Positions 25,399-35,571 of a DNA stretch of 64,000 nt are shown here, piece by piece. Under the pieces are notes generated by a model. The model made no database searches, was not told where the DNA came from, and was given only the letters and a program-made list of their open reading frames with translations. Positions within the stretch are counted from its first letter, which is position 1. Every line of letters starts with the position of its first letter. Made by a program: the position numbers and the translations under genes. Origin of the DNA: an uncultured bacterium (GTDB taxonomy: Bacteria; Bacteroidota; Bacteroidia; Bacteroidales; Muribaculaceae); contig CAJMNI010000005.1 in NCBI GenBank assembly GCA_905214735.1, forward strand, positions 1 through 64,000. The letters run 5' to 3'.

Positions 25399-27960
25399 AT
25401 GAAACTTCAAGTTAGCCATACCAACAATCCTACTTGGCGCAACATCACCGTCAGCGCCGAGATACCCAAGGAACTCAAGCCCCTTGAGGAAATGTCGAAA
25501 AACCTCTGGTGGGTCTGGAACAGCTCGGGCAAGAGCCTCTTCCGCGATCTCGACCATGACCTCTGGCGCAAAGTGGGTGAAAACCCCGTGATGCTTCTCC
25601 AGCAGCTCAGCTACGAGCGCTATCAGGAGATCCTCGCCGACAAGGTGATGAGAGACCGCATCCTCAGCACCTATGCCGAGTTCAAGGCCTACATGAAAGA
25701 GCCGATGAACGACAAGGTGCCTTCGGTGTCTTACTTCTCGATGGAGTATGGTCTCTGCAACTGTCTGAAAATATATTCCGGTGGTCTCGGCGTTCTGGCC
25801 GGCGACTATATCAAGCAGGCTTCCGACAGCCGCATCAACATGACAGCAGTCGGTTTCCTTTACAAATACGGCTATTTCTCGCAGTCGCTTTCGATCGACG
25901 GCCAGCAGATCGCCAACTACGAGTCGCAGAACTTCGACCAGCTTCCGATTGATCCGGTGCTCGATTCCAACGACCAGCCGATGATTCTGGAAGTGCCTTA
26001 TCCCGGCCGCATAGTTTACGCCCGCATCTGGCGCGTCAACGTGGGCCGCATGAAGCTCTATCTGCTCGACACCGACCTCGACCAGAACTCCCAGTGGGAC
26101 CGCGAGATCACCCACAAGCTCTACGGCGGCGACTGGGAAAACCGCATCAAGCAGGAGTATATGCTCGGCATCGGCGGTATAATGATGCTCAACAAGCTCG
26201 GCATCAAGACCGACCTCTATCACTGCAACGAAGGCCACGCGGCGCTTCTCAACCTGCAGCGTCTCGTTGACTATGTCAACAACGACCACCTTCCCTTCAA
26301 CGTTGCCCTCGAGCTCGTTCGCGCCAGCTCGCTCTATACGGTCCACACTCCGGTGCCCGCAGGCCACGACTACTTCGAGGAGTCGCTCTTCGGAAAATAT
26401 ATGGGCGAATTCCCTGTGAAGCTCGGCATCTCCTGGAGCGACCTCATGAACATGGGCCGCGAGAACCCCGACACCAACGAGCGCTTCTCGATGAGCGTGT
26501 TCGCGCTCAACACCTGCCAGGAGGCCAACGGCGTAAGCTGGCTCCACGGCGAAGTGTCGAAGAAGATGTTTGCCGGCGTATGGAAGGGCTACAGCCCCGA
26601 AGAGTCGCACGTGGGTTATGTCACCAACGGCGTCCACATGCCGACATGGGCAGCTTCCGAATGGAAGGAGTTCTACGGCGACAACCTCAACCCCGACCTC
26701 TTCTACGACCAGAGCAATCCCGAGATGTGGAAAGGCATCTTCGACGTGCCCGACGAGGAGATCTGGCGCATGCGCATGACGATGAAAAACAAGTTCATCA
26801 ACTTCGTGAAGAAAGACTTCAAGGAGAAATGGCTTAAGAATCAGGGAGATCCCACGGAGGTTATCCGCGTGGTCGACAAGATCAACCCCGACGCGCTGAT
26901 CATCGGTTTCGCCCGCCGCTTCGCCACCTACAAACGCGCCCACCTTCTCTTCACCGACCTCGACCGTCTGGCCAAGATCGTCAACAATGAGAAATATCCC
27001 GTACAGTTCGTCTTCTCCGGCAAGGCTCACCCCGCCGACGGCGCAGGTCAGGGCCTCATCAAGCGCATCATGGAGATCAGCCGCATGCCGCAGTTCCTCG
27101 GCAAGATCATCTTCCTCGAGGACTACAACATGATCGTCGCAAAACGTCTGGTTACCGGCGTCGACATCTGGCTCAACACCCCGACCCGTCCTCTCGAGGC
27201 TTCCGGAACATCGGGCGAGAAGGCAGAGATGAACGGCGTGCTCAACTTCTCCGTGCTCGACGGATGGTGGTATGAAGGCTACCGTCTCGACGAGAAGGCA
27301 GGCTGGGCTCTTACCGACAAGCGCACCTACACCGACCAGGCTCAGCAGGACAAGCTCGACGCTGCCACAATCTATTCGATGCTCGAGAACGAGATCGTGC
27401 CCCTCTATTTCAACAAGAACTATAAGGGTTATTCCCCCGAATGGATCCAGTATATCAAGCGCTCCATCGGCCATATCGCCCCGATCTTCACAATGAAGCG
27501 CCAGCTCGACGACTACATCTCGCGTTTCTACGAGCCCGAGGCAAAACGTTTCGCCAAGCTTTCCGCCGACAACTGCAAGGTTGCCCGCGAGATTGTGGAC
27601 TGGAAAGAGAATGTCGCTTCCAAATGGGATAGCGTTCAGATCCTCTCCAGCGACTTCCATGAGGATACTCACGGAGGCACACGCACAGGCGACCGCTTCG
27701 ACGTCCGCGCCGTGATCGACACCAAGGGCCTCTGCGATGCCATCGGCGTTGAACTCGTGGTCTACAAAGATGAAGACGGCGAGAGCAAATATGAAGGCCG
27801 CAAGCAGCTCAAGGTCGTTAAGAAAGAGGGCGACATCTACACCTACGAACTCAAAGACCAGATGCGCGAGGCCGGAAGCTACCGCTACGCTCTGCGCATG
27901 TACCCGAACAACCCCGAACTTCCTCACCGTCAGGATTTCGCTTACGTTCGCTGGTTCTGA
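25399..27960 (+). CDS. glgP: Alpha-glucan phosphorylase (GT35, short DUF3417 type)
   Basis: It releases glucose-1-phosphate from glycogen or maltodextrin with PLP as cofactor. The 853-residue protein begins with the DUF3417 region found in this branch of the family. The substrate site includes YFSMEYGL and [12 protein letters not shown] (near 115-135), and HCNEGHAA lies near 275-282. The PLP lysine is K608 in [15 protein letters not shown], the variant motif of this subgroup (classical enzymes have EASGTGNMK). About 150 further residues at the C-terminus form a beta-rich extension of this subgroup. It is the second gene of the glycogen operon. Confidence 0.95.
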   Translation: MKLQVSHTNNPTWRNITVSAEIPKELKPLEEMSKNLWWVWNSSGKSLFRDLDHDLWRKVGENPVMLLQQLSYERYQEILADKVMRDRILSTYAEFKAYMKEPMNDKVPSVSYFSMEYGLCNCLKIYSGGLGVLAGDYIKQASDSRINMTAVGFLYKYGYFSQSLSIDGQQIANYESQNFDQLPIDPVLDSNDQPMILEVPYPGRIVYARIWRVNVGRMKLYLLDTDLDQNSQWDREITHKLYGGDWENRIKQEYMLGIGGIMMLNKLGIKTDLYHCNEGHAALLNLQRLVDYVNNDHLPFNVALELVRASSLYTVHTPVPAGHDYFEESLFGKYMGEFPVKLGISWSDLMNMGRENPDTNERFSMSVFALNTCQEANGVSWLHGEVSKKMFAGVWKGYSPEESHVGYVTNGVHMPTWAASEWKEFYGDNLNPDLFYDQSNPEMWKGIFDVPDEEIWRMRMTMKNKFINFVKKDFKEKWLKNQGDPTEVIRVVDKINPDALIIGFARRFATYKRAHLLFTDLDRLAKIVNNEKYPVQFVFSGKAHPADGAGQGLIKRIMEISRMPQFLGKIIFLEDYNMIVAKRLVTGVDIWLNTPTRPLEASGTSGEKAEMNGVLNFSVLDGWWYEGYRLDEKAGWALTDKRTYTDQAQQDKLDAATIYSMLENEIVPLYFNKNYKGYSPEWIQYIKRSIGHIAPIFTMKRQLDDYISRFYEPEAKRFAKLSADNCKVAREIVDWKENVASKWDSVQILSSDFHEDTHGGTRTGDRFDVRAVIDTKGLCDAIGVELVVYKDEDGESKYEGRKQLKVVKKEGDIYTYELKDQMREAGSYRYALRMYPNNPELPHRQDFAYVRWF

Positions 27961-27984
27961 TAGATTCTGTTGTTTGTTTAAATA

Positions 27985-28020
27985 ATAAGCCGGCTCCGCA
28001 ATTTTGCGGGGCCGGCTTAT
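27985..28020. terminator. Bidirectional terminator between glgP and the porin gene
   Basis: A stem of about 16 base pairs (ATAAGCCGGC with GCCGGCTTAT plus an inner CCGCA/TGCGG) lies between convergent genes, 24 bases after the glgP stop. Confidence 0.85.
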
Positions 28021-28069
28021 CTTTAATCGGAGTTATAGGAATTATCGGAGTTATCGGAGGGAGGGGAAA

Positions 28070-29488
28070 TCAGATGGTGAATTTGAACTGCAGCTGGAGA
28101 CGGTGGTCGTTGGCTCCGCCGGCGTTGTAGGTGGTGCGGCGGCCGTAGATATATTCCAGGCCGACCTGGAGATAGGATGAGATGTTGTAGAAGACGTTGG
28201 CTGCGGCGTAGACGGAGTGTTTGAAATTGTTGATGTTTCCGGGGATCTGCTCCCCATCTTCATCTGTAGCCACGGCGCGGATTGCATAGGGGGAGACGTT
28301 CCAGACGCGGGCGTACGATCCCATGGCGTTGACCTGCCATTTCGGAGAGAAATTATAGGTGGCTCCGAAGGAGAGGCCCATCATCGGGGAGGCCTTCATC
28401 TTTCCGGGATGGTTGTTGGAGGGAACGAAGGAGAGGGGCATGCCCTGCAGATCCTGGATATAGGCGCCGATTCCTTGGCCGTAAACCGCCTGACCGTAGA
28501 GTATCAGCGGACGGACCGGATTGAGATTGCCGCTCACCATGGCTCCCCAGCCTGCAGTGACCTCCATCTTGTCGGCAAGCATGTCGCGATAACGGAACAT
28601 TCTGGCGATAGCTGAGATCCGGATGCGGTTCCATTCGGATTTTGACCATTCCACCCAGACCGGGATATCGGGAATCGACTGCGGCGATGCGAGCGGGTCG
28701 CACACCGGCTCTCCGGCTATGTCGACGCCGTTCCATTTGGTGAAATCCTCGCCGTAATATCTTCCTGACGCAGAATAGAATGTGGGCATGCTGAGACCTC
28801 CCGCGAACCTGAAGCCGTTGTAGGATTTCGAAGTATAGCTTACCTCATAGACGACTGTCATAACCTCTCCGCCGGGGCCCTGCGGGTCGATTGTCGGCGG
28901 CTGCCCGGCGTTGGCATCGGCGAACATCGAGGTCTTCTTACCGGCCGTGATACCGCGCCAAGTCAGATAGGCTCTCTTGAGTGTGATCGTTGCGTCGGCA
29001 TCGTTGGTGCCGAGACGCATGTAGCCTGTGATCTGGTTCTCCGTCCCTCCGAAGCCTACGATCTGCAGAGAGATGTCGGCGTTAAGGGGATTGATGAAGA
29101 AGTCGGATTTCTTATGCTTCTGCGGCGGCACGGGAATCTGGCTACCTACGAAATCGGGCGATTTCCCCATGGAATAATAGAGGTCGTTGCCCATGTCGAC
29201 GCCGACAATGGGGTTGATCTTTCCGCCGATGGTGAGGATGAACTTGTTGTCGTAGGTTTTAACCGCAAAATGGGGCACGGGGACTTCCGACGGTTCCTTC
29301 GGATGGTCTTTTTCCAGGATCGTGGTGACATCGGGAGATGCTTCGGTCTTGACGAATACAATCTTTGTCGTCCCGGAATTGGTGGTATCGGCCTGCATTT
29401 TCCTGACATCGGGACTTGACTGAGCAGAAACTCCGGAAGTTCCGATGGCGGCAAGACCGGCAATAAGGATTATTGAGGTGTGTTTCAT
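28070..29488 (-). CDS. Outer-membrane beta-barrel protein, DcaP-like porin
   Basis: The 472-residue precursor has a clear signal peptide (MKHTSIILIAGLAAIGTSG, cleavage after VSAQ near residue 23). An unstructured, acidic stretch follows and then a long beta-barrel region with alternating aromatic strands (for example FILTIGGKINPIVGVDMG, AYLTWRG, WQVNAMGSYARVW). It ends LQLQFKFTI, like an outer-membrane strand. The GGKINPIVGVD / AYLTW pattern resembles the DcaP-type trimeric porins, which pass small anionic solutes. The DcaP assignment is probable rather than certain. It is a single gene on the minus strand between two terminators. Confidence 0.7.
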   Translation of the reverse strand: MKHTSIILIAGLAAIGTSGVSAQSSPDVRKMQADTTNSGTTKIVFVKTEASPDVTTILEKDHPKEPSEVPVPHFAVKTYDNKFILTIGGKINPIVGVDMGNDLYYSMGKSPDFVGSQIPVPPQKHKKSDFFINPLNADISLQIVGFGGTENQITGYMRLGTNDADATITLKRAYLTWRGITAGKKTSMFADANAGQPPTIDPQGPGGEVMTVVYEVSYTSKSYNGFRFAGGLSMPTFYSASGRYYGEDFTKWNGVDIAGEPVCDPLASPQSIPDIPVWVEWSKSEWNRIRISAIARMFRYRDMLADKMEVTAGWGAMVSGNLNPVRPLILYGQAVYGQGIGAYIQDLQGMPLSFVPSNNHPGKMKASPMMGLSFGATYNFSPKWQVNAMGSYARVWNVSPYAIRAVATDEDGEQIPGNINNFKHSVYAAANVFYNISSYLQVGLEYIYGRRTTYNAGGANDHRLQLQFKFTI

Positions 29489-29576
29489 AGTGAGTATGTT
29501 GGCAAAGGGGGATTCCCCTTGGTGATTATATTAAAAAAACAAATCGTTGCGGCCAAAGTTCGGGAGGAAAGGGGAG

Positions 29577-29623
29577 AAAAAAGTGCAGGCGCGGCGAAAT
29601 GCAATGCATTTCGTCACGCCCGC
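29577..29623 (-). terminator. Terminator of the EF-G2 gene
   Basis: An 18-base-pair stem with several G-U pairs (29585-29602 with 29606-29623) is followed on the minus strand by a T-run (the A-run at 29577-29582). Confidence 0.75.
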
Positions 29624-29646
29624 AATGGGGAAGGTTAATGACTCGG

Positions 29647-31803
29647 TTATTCCTCGGTCATTGTTTCGGCATATTCCTTGAGGAGTTTCTCCTGAACGTC
29701 GCCTGGCACGAGTTCGTAGGCGGAGAAGTTCATCGAGAAAGAGCTTCGGCCGCCGGTGATTGAGCTCAGGGAAGTGGAGTAGGAGGCCATCTCCTTGAGA
29801 GGCACCTTGGCGTTGAGTTTTTCGATGCCGTTTTCGGAGCTCATGCCCATGATGATGCCGCGGCGTCCCTGGAGGTCGCTCATCACGTCGCCCATTGTGT
29901 CGGCCGGGGTAAGCACCTCGACATCGTAGATCGGTTCGAGGATCTTCGGGTTGGCCTGGCGGAAAGCCTGCGAGAAGGCGTTTCGGCCTGCGAGGCGGAA
30001 GGAGATTTCGTTGGAGTCAACGGGGTGCATCTTTCCGTCGTAGATCATCACGCGGACGTCGCGGGCGTAGGAGCCGGTGAGCGGGCCCTGCTCCATGCGG
30101 TCCATAAGGCCTTTCACGATTGCGGGGATGAAGCGGGCGTCGATGGCGCCGCCGACGATGCAGTTGTAGACCACGAGCTTGCCGCCCCATTCGAGAGGAA
30201 TTTCCTGCTTGTCGCGGACATTGAGCTTGAATTCCTGGCTGCCGAACTTATAAGTGTCGGGCTCGGGCATTCCCTCCGTGTAAGGTTCGATGATCAGATG
30301 GACCTCGCCAAACTGGCCGGAGCCTCCCGACTGCTTCTTGTGGCGATAGTCGGCGCGTGCGGCCTTTGTGATGGTCTCGCGATAAGGAATCTTCTGCTCG
30401 ATGAATTCCACGGGGAGCTTCTCGTTGTTCTCGATACGCCATTTGAGGGTGCGGAGATGGAATTCTCCCTGACCTTTCACGAGGGTCTGCTTGAGTTCCT
30501 TCGACTGCTCGATGATCCATGTGGGATCCTCCTCGTGCATGCGGGTGAGGATTCCGGAGAGCTTCTCGGCGTCGCTTTCGGTGAGCGGACGGATTGCGCG
30601 GACATATTTGGGCGCGGGATATTTGATGAAGTCGAACTGATAGTCGCAACCCTTCTCGTCGAGGGTATTGCCTGTGCGCACGTCCTTGAGCTTCACAGCC
30701 GCACCGATATCGCCGGCCTGCAGCTCGTCGATCGGGTTGCGGAGCTGGCCGCAGACAGTGAAGATCTGTGCGAGACGTTCCTTGCCTCCGCGCGACACGT
30801 TCTCAAGGTCGGCGCCGGCTTTGAGCGTGCCGCTCATCACCTTGAAATAGGAAACCTCGCCGATGTGGGGTTCGACCGAAGTCTTGAAGAAGAAGACTGA
30901 GAGCGGGCCGTTGGCGTCGGGTTTCACCTCTTCGCCGGCGGTGGTCACGGGAGCCGGCATGTCGCTCACGAAGGGGCAGACGTTGCCGAGGAACTCCATC
31001 AGACGGCGCACGCCCATATCCTTGGCGGCGCTGAGCACAACCACAGGATAAATCGAGCGGTCGACGAGACCTTTGCGGATGCCTTCGCGCATCTCGTCTT
31101 CCGTGAGGCTTCCCTGATCGAAGAATTTCTCCATCAGAGTCTCGTCGTTTTCGGCTGCGGCCTCCACGAGAGCCTGGTTGAGCTCGCGGGCTTTGTCAAG
31201 CTGGTCGGCCGGTATATCTGAAATGGTGGGAACGCCGCCGTCGGGACCCCACTCATATTTTTTCATAAGGAGGACATCGATCATCGAGTGGAAGCCGGGA
31301 CCCGATTCCAGAGGATACTGGATCTGAACCACGCGCGGACCGAAAGTCTCGCGCATCTGCTCCATCACGTTGTCGAAATCGGCTTTCTCGCCGTCCATCT
31401 GGTTGAGGGCGAAGATCACCGGCTTTTTGAGCTGTTCGGTGGTGCGGAATATGTTTTGCGTTCCGACTTCCACGCCATATTCGGCATCGACAAGGATAAG
31501 GCCCATGTCGCAGACGCCGAGCGCCGTATAGGCATTGCCCACGAAGTCGTCGGCTCCCGGGCAGTCGATAATATTGAGTTTCTTATTGTTGAATTCTGCG
31601 TTGAAGACAGTGGAGAATACGGAATAGCCATACTCCTTCTCAACGGGGAAATAGTCAGAGACAGTGTTGCCGGCATCTACTGTGCCGCGGCGTTTTATTA
31701 CTCCACACTCGTAGATCATCGATTCAGCGAGTGTGGTTTTCCCCGAGCCCTTCGATCCGAGAAGAGCTATGTTCTTGATTTCGTTGGTTTTGTAAATCTT
31801 CAT
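29647..31803 (-). CDS. Elongation factor G paralogue, EF-G2 type
   Basis: A full-length translation-factor GTPase (718 residues) of the second EF-G branch. The P-loop is GSKGSGKTT (16-24), and the base-recognition motif is NQMD (134-137) instead of NKMD. The G3 motif is DCPGADDF (80-87), where EF-G has DTPGHVDF; the catalytic histidine is therefore replaced by alanine (A84). Switch I reads EYGYSV where EF-G has ERGITI. Domains II-V are all present, so it should still bind the ribosome. In Bacteroides thetaiotaomicron an EF-G2 paralogue is reported to support translocation without GTP hydrolysis and to matter under carbon limitation; a similar role here is inference. It is a single gene, divergent from hemW. 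Confidence 0.88.
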   Translation of the reverse strand: MKIYKTNEIKNIALLGSKGSGKTTLAESMIYECGVIKRRGTVDAGNTVSDYFPVEKEYGYSVFSTVFNAEFNNKKLNIIDCPGADDFVGNAYTALGVCDMGLILVDAEYGVEVGTQNIFRTTEQLKKPVIFALNQMDGEKADFDNVMEQMRETFGPRVVQIQYPLESGPGFHSMIDVLLMKKYEWGPDGGVPTISDIPADQLDKARELNQALVEAAAENDETLMEKFFDQGSLTEDEMREGIRKGLVDRSIYPVVVLSAAKDMGVRRLMEFLGNVCPFVSDMPAPVTTAGEEVKPDANGPLSVFFFKTSVEPHIGEVSYFKVMSGTLKAGADLENVSRGGKERLAQIFTVCGQLRNPIDELQAGDIGAAVKLKDVRTGNTLDEKGCDYQFDFIKYPAPKYVRAIRPLTESDAEKLSGILTRMHEEDPTWIIEQSKELKQTLVKGQGEFHLRTLKWRIENNEKLPVEFIEQKIPYRETITKAARADYRHKKQSGGSGQFGEVHLIIEPYTEGMPEPDTYKFGSQEFKLNVRDKQEIPLEWGGKLVVYNCIVGGAIDARFIPAIVKGLMDRMEQGPLTGSYARDVRVMIYDGKMHPVDSNEISFRLAGRNAFSQAFRQANPKILEPIYDVEVLTPADTMGDVMSDLQGRRGIIMGMSSENGIEKLNAKVPLKEMASYSTSLSSITGGRSSFSMNFSAYELVPGDVQEKLLKEYAETMTEE

Positions 31804-31979
31804 AGGATATAAGATTTTAAGATGTTAGATTCTCTCTTTTGGATTTTGCCGTTTGCTTTGACATTATTCGGCGGAGAGAGCGACCGGCGTGACAGGGCTT
31901 CTTTGCAAAACCGAATGCAATTTAGCAAAAATTGCAGAAAAAAAGGATGTCCGATGGTATGTTGTGTAACATATTTTTG

Positions 31980-31987
31980 TAAATTTG
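31980..31987 (+). promoter_or_regulatory. -7 box, hemW
   Basis: TAAATTTG lies 17 bases before the ATG at 32005, giving a leader of about 14 bases. No clear TTTG is present at -33. Confidence 0.4.
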
Positions 31988-32004
31988 CGAAAAATCAATA
32001 CCAA

Positions 32005-33195
32005 ATGTCTGACACATCCAGTTCCGGAATCTATATCCACATCCCGTTTTGCCGCCGGAAATGCATATATTGCGACTTTTATTCGGTGGGGGAGCGCTGC
32101 GCCGACTGGGGGCGTTTTGCCGATGCTGTCATAGCGGAGGCGCGTGAAAGGGTGGAGGCGGTGAGACCCGACGGGAGTTACACATTATATATAGGGGGAG
32201 GCACTCCCTCGCTCATGCCGGCCGGAGAGCTGAGGCGAATTGTCCGGTCGGTGATCGGGATAGCAGGAAAAGAACCCGGCGAGTTCACGATCGAGGTGAA
32301 TCCCGACGATGTCACCGAGGATATGGCCGCCGCGTGGGCCGACTGTGGAATCAACCGCGTGAGCATGGGGGTGCAGTCGCTCGTCGACAGCGAGCTCCGT
32401 TTCATAGGGCGCCGTCACGACGCCGCCGGTGCGCGGAAAGCGTTCGAAACACTCCGGCGGCATTTCAGCAACATCAGCCTCGATCTGATGTTCGGGCTTC
32501 CTTATCAGACTTTGGAATCATTGCAGACCACTTTGCGGGGTTTTCTCGAGATGCGGCCGGAGCATGTCTCGGCCTATTCGCTGATGTATGAAGAGCGGAC
32601 GGCCCTGACAAGAATGCGCGACAAAGGAAGCATCGAGGAGGCGCCCGAGGACATCAGCGTGGAGATGTTTCGAATGGTCGGCGACGCCCTTGCCGGCGCA
32701 GGCTACGGGCAGTATGAGATTTCCAACTATTCACTGCCGGGGCGGCGGTCGCGCCACAATTCGAGCTATTGGCAGGGGAGTCCGTATATAGGTCTCGGCC
32801 CGGGCGCCCACAGTTATGACGGCCATCGTCTGCGCCGGGCGAATCTTCCCGACGTCAGGCTATATCTCAAGGCCCTGAAAGGAGAAAACAGTGATGGAGA
32901 AAACGGTGATGGAGAAAAAGCAGATGAAGGGAAAACTACGGCATGGTATGAGACCGAAACGCTCGGCGACGACGAACTGATGGAAGAGATGATAATGACG
33001 CGGTTGCGCACGCGAGAGGGAATCTCTTTGCCCGAGTTTGAAAGCCGATTCGGAAACGTGGAACTCGGGAAGCTGCTTAAAGCCGCCGGTCAGCCGGTGA
33101 GCGCGGGATTGTTGAAGCTGTCCGATGGAGAAAGTCTGAGTCTCACGCGGGAGGGGATAATGGTTTCGGATGAAGTCATGACCCTCCTTTTTTGA
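32005..33195 (+). CDS. hemW: Radical SAM heme chaperone HemW-like protein
   Basis: HemW binds heme and a 4Fe-4S cluster and is thought to insert heme into respiratory enzymes; older annotations call it an oxygen-independent coproporphyrinogen oxidase-like protein. The 396-residue protein starts with GIYIHIPFCRRKCIYCDFYS, with the cluster cysteines C16, C20 and C23. It continues with LYIGGGTPSLM and the HNSSYW motif. The frame is open for 61 more codons upstream, but the ATG at 32005 lies just after a -7 box and gives the family N-terminus. A 15-base tandem repeat inserts about 15 Glu/Asn/Gly/Asp-rich residues before the C-terminal domain. Confidence 0.9.
   Translation: MSDTSSSGIYIHIPFCRRKCIYCDFYSVGERCADWGRFADAVIAEARERVEAVRPDGSYTLYIGGGTPSLMPAGELRRIVRSVIGIAGKEPGEFTIEVNPDDVTEDMAAAWADCGINRVSMGVQSLVDSELRFIGRRHDAAGARKAFETLRRHFSNISLDLMFGLPYQTLESLQTTLRGFLEMRPEHVSAYSLMYEERTALTRMRDKGSIEEAPEDISVEMFRMVGDALAGAGYGQYEISNYSLPGRRSRHNSSYWQGSPYIGLGPGAHSYDGHRLRRANLPDVRLYLKALKGENSDGENGDGEKADEGKTTAWYETETLGDDELMEEMIMTRLRTREGISLPEFESRFGNVELGKLLKAAGQPVSAGLLKLSDGESLSLTREGIMVSDEVMTLLF
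32881..32925 (+). repeat. 15-base tandem repeat inside hemW
   Basis: Three units of GGAGAAAACRGTGAT (the third diverged) encode the repeat GENSD-GENGD-GEKAD. Changes by whole units would keep the reading frame. Confidence 0.8.
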
Positions 33196-33326
33196 GAGTG
33201 CGGACATCGAATTAGAATGTCTAAATCTGCTAAAAAACATTTTTTAAAAACATTTTGGCGTAAATTCGTTGAGATTTTGAAAATTTTTACTAATTTCGCA
33301 GCATCACAAAGAAATCACTTACGCTT

Positions 33327-34202
33327 ATGGATCACCACGTGAAGTGTAAAGAGAAAATAAGTTTCACCAAGATGCATGGTGCCGGCAATGATTACATCTA
33401 TATTGACGGCATGCATCGAATCCCCGAAGATCTATCCGACCTCGCCCGCAAGATGAGCGACTATCATTTTGGCATCGGCAGCGACGGACTGGTGGTAATC
33501 ACCCGCTCCGACGTGGCCGATTTTCGTATGCGGATGTTCAACAGCGACGGGAGCGAGGCGGAGATGTGCGGCAACGCGAGCCGTTGCGTAGGGAAATATG
33601 TCTTCGACCGCGGGCTCACAGAGAAGAAAGAGGTGACGCTCGAGACGCTTGCCGGCATAAAAGTGCTTCATCTGCATGTGGTCGACGGGAGCGTCGAATC
33701 GGTGACTGTCGACATGGGTCGCCCGGTGCTGAAAGCCGCCGACGTTCCGGCTATCTCCCGCAATGGGGAAAAGATGATCCACGAAGAGTGCGATTTCGGC
33801 GACATGCAATATAATGTCACTGCAGTCGGCATGGGAAATCCGCATTGCGTGATCTTTGTGGATGAAGTCACCGACTGTCAGGTGCTCGGCCACGGACCCG
33901 TGATCGAAAAGAGCACGGATATTTTCCCGAAGAAGACCAACGTGGAATTTGCCCGCGTGGCCGACCGGCAGAACATCGAGATGCGCGTGTGGGAACGGGG
34001 CACGGGCGAGACCTTCGCCTGCGGCACCGGCGCCTGCGCCACGGCGGTGGCGGCGCGCGAAGAGGGGCTTGTCGACGAATCGGTTACACTTCATCTTCGC
34101 GGCGGAGACCTGCGCATTGAATGGAGCGGCGATCCCGAAGACCATGTCTTCATGACCGGGCCCGCAAAATTCGTCTGCGACGGAGTGTTCTACAGATATT
34201 GA
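33327..34202 (+). CDS. dapF: Diaminopimelate epimerase
   Basis: DapF interconverts LL- and meso-diaminopimelate, giving the precursor of lysine and of peptidoglycan cross-links. The 291-residue protein carries the two catalytic cysteines, C81 in EMCGNASRC and C232 in ACGTGACATA, and the N-terminal FTKMHGAGNDYIYID. It is followed after 22 bases by dapL, the enzyme that makes its substrate, so the two form a small lysine/cell-wall operon. Confidence 0.97.
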   Translation: MDHHVKCKEKISFTKMHGAGNDYIYIDGMHRIPEDLSDLARKMSDYHFGIGSDGLVVITRSDVADFRMRMFNSDGSEAEMCGNASRCVGKYVFDRGLTEKKEVTLETLAGIKVLHLHVVDGSVESVTVDMGRPVLKAADVPAISRNGEKMIHEECDFGDMQYNVTAVGMGNPHCVIFVDEVTDCQVLGHGPVIEKSTDIFPKKTNVEFARVADRQNIEMRVWERGTGETFACGTGACATAVAAREEGLVDESVTLHLRGGDLRIEWSGDPEDHVFMTGPAKFVCDGVFYRY

Positions 34203-34224
34203 ATCCAAAAGCAAGATCATCATA

Positions 34225-35451
34225 ATGAAGATAAACGAAAATTTCGAAAAACTTCCCGAATCATATCTTTTCTCCACCGTGGCCCGCAAGCTTCGCGAGT
34301 TCAAGGAGGCGAATCCCGGCGTTGAAGTCATCCGCATGGATATCGGCGACGTGACGCTTCCGATTCCCGCCTCGGCGCTGAAGGCTATGCACGGTGCGGT
34401 CGACGATATGGCGGAGAAGACGACTTTCCATGGCTACGGTCCGGAGCAGGGCTACGACTTCCTGCGCGAGGCAGTGGCTGAAAACGATTACAAGGCGCGC
34501 GGCGTCGATATCAAGGCTTCGGAAGTCTTCATCAGCGACGGCGCCAAGAGCGACCTCGGCAATCTCGGCGACATTTATTCCCGCGATTCGATTGTGGCTG
34601 TGGCCGATCCCGGTTATCCGGTCTATCTCGACTCGACGGTGATCGACGGTCGCGGCGGCGAACTCAAGGATGGCCGCTGGAGCCGCGTGGTCTATCTGGA
34701 GTGCAATCCGGCCAACGGTTTCAAATGCACCCCTCCAGCAGAGCATGCCGACGTGATTTTCCTCTGCTCGCCGGCCAACCCGACGGGCGTGGCCTACAAC
34801 CGCCCGGAACTGGAGGCATGGGTGAAATATGCCCTCGCCAACAAGGCTCTGATCATCTATGATTCAGCCTACGTTGCCTATATAAAAGAGGATGACGTTC
34901 CCCATTCGATCTATGAGATCGAGGGAGCGCGCGAATGCGCTATCGAGGTCCGCAGTTTCTCGAAGACCGCAGGCTTCACCGGATTGCGCTGCGGATATAC
35001 CGTGGTGCCTGAATCGCTGGTCGGTTACGACGAGGCCGGCAAGGCAGTGTCGCTTCGCAAGCTCTGGCTCCGCCGCCAGTGCACGAAGTTCAACGGCGCT
35101 TCCTATATAATCCAGCGCGGCGCCGAGGCGCTTTACTCCCCGGCGGGAAAGGCCGAGGTGGCAGCCAATGTGGATTATTATCTCGCCAACGCGAAGATTA
35201 TCCGCGAAAAGATGGCCGAGGCCGGTTTTGCCGTCTATGGCGGCGTCAATTCCCCATATATATGGGTGAAATCGCCGGGAGGCGAAGGAAGCTGGGAACT
35301 CTTCGAGAAATGCCTCAAGGAGGCCAACATATCGTGCACGCCGGGCGTGGGCTTCGGCAGTGCCGGCGAGGGCTACATCCGGCTGACCGGTTTCAACACC
35401 CGCGAGAACACCGAGGAGGCGATGCGACGCATAGCCCGGCTCAAAGAATGA
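34225..35451 (+). CDS. dapL: LL-diaminopimelate aminotransferase
   Basis: DapL converts tetrahydrodipicolinate directly to LL-diaminopimelate with glutamate as amino donor. This bypasses the succinylase and acetylase routes, as is usual in Bacteroidota. The 408-residue, PLP-dependent class I/II aminotransferase has the Schiff-base lysine K247 in VRSFSKTAGFTGLRCGY. Typical substrate-site phrases are present (MDIGDVTLPIP, FHGYGPEQGYDFLREAV, CSPANPTGVAYN). It is paired with dapF and ended by a strong hairpin. Confidence 0.97.
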   Translation: MKINENFEKLPESYLFSTVARKLREFKEANPGVEVIRMDIGDVTLPIPASALKAMHGAVDDMAEKTTFHGYGPEQGYDFLREAVAENDYKARGVDIKASEVFISDGAKSDLGNLGDIYSRDSIVAVADPGYPVYLDSTVIDGRGGELKDGRWSRVVYLECNPANGFKCTPPAEHADVIFLCSPANPTGVAYNRPELEAWVKYALANKALIIYDSAYVAYIKEDDVPHSIYEIEGARECAIEVRSFSKTAGFTGLRCGYTVVPESLVGYDEAGKAVSLRKLWLRRQCTKFNGASYIIQRGAEALYSPAGKAEVAANVDYYLANAKIIREKMAEAGFAVYGGVNSPYIWVKSPGGEGSWELFEKCLKEANISCTPGVGFGSAGEGYIRLTGFNTRENTEEAMRRIARLKE

Positions 35452-35459
35452 TATGCAGA

Positions 35460-35493
35460 TGTCGGCTTTCCGCCCCCGGGCGGAAAGCCGACA
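35460..35493 (+). terminator. Terminator-like palindrome after dapL
   Basis: A perfect 15-base-pair stem (35460-35474 with 35479-35493) closes a CCCG loop. Only a short T-rich stretch follows, so termination efficiency is uncertain. Confidence 0.65.
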
Positions 35494-35571
35494 CCGCTTT
35501 ACTACCTGATAATCCTTACCCTGGGAAACGCGAAACTTCAAAACTGATCACAGCAACATAAATTTATAATT

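Noticed and set aside
25393..27927. 844-codon open frame on the minus strand
   Set aside because: It is the mirror of glgP; such long antisense frames come from the GC-rich codon bias of the real gene, and it has no family features.
31822..32004. 61-codon N-terminal extension of hemW
   Set aside because: It carries no conserved sequence, lies upstream of a good -7 box, and the family starts just before GIYIHIPFC.
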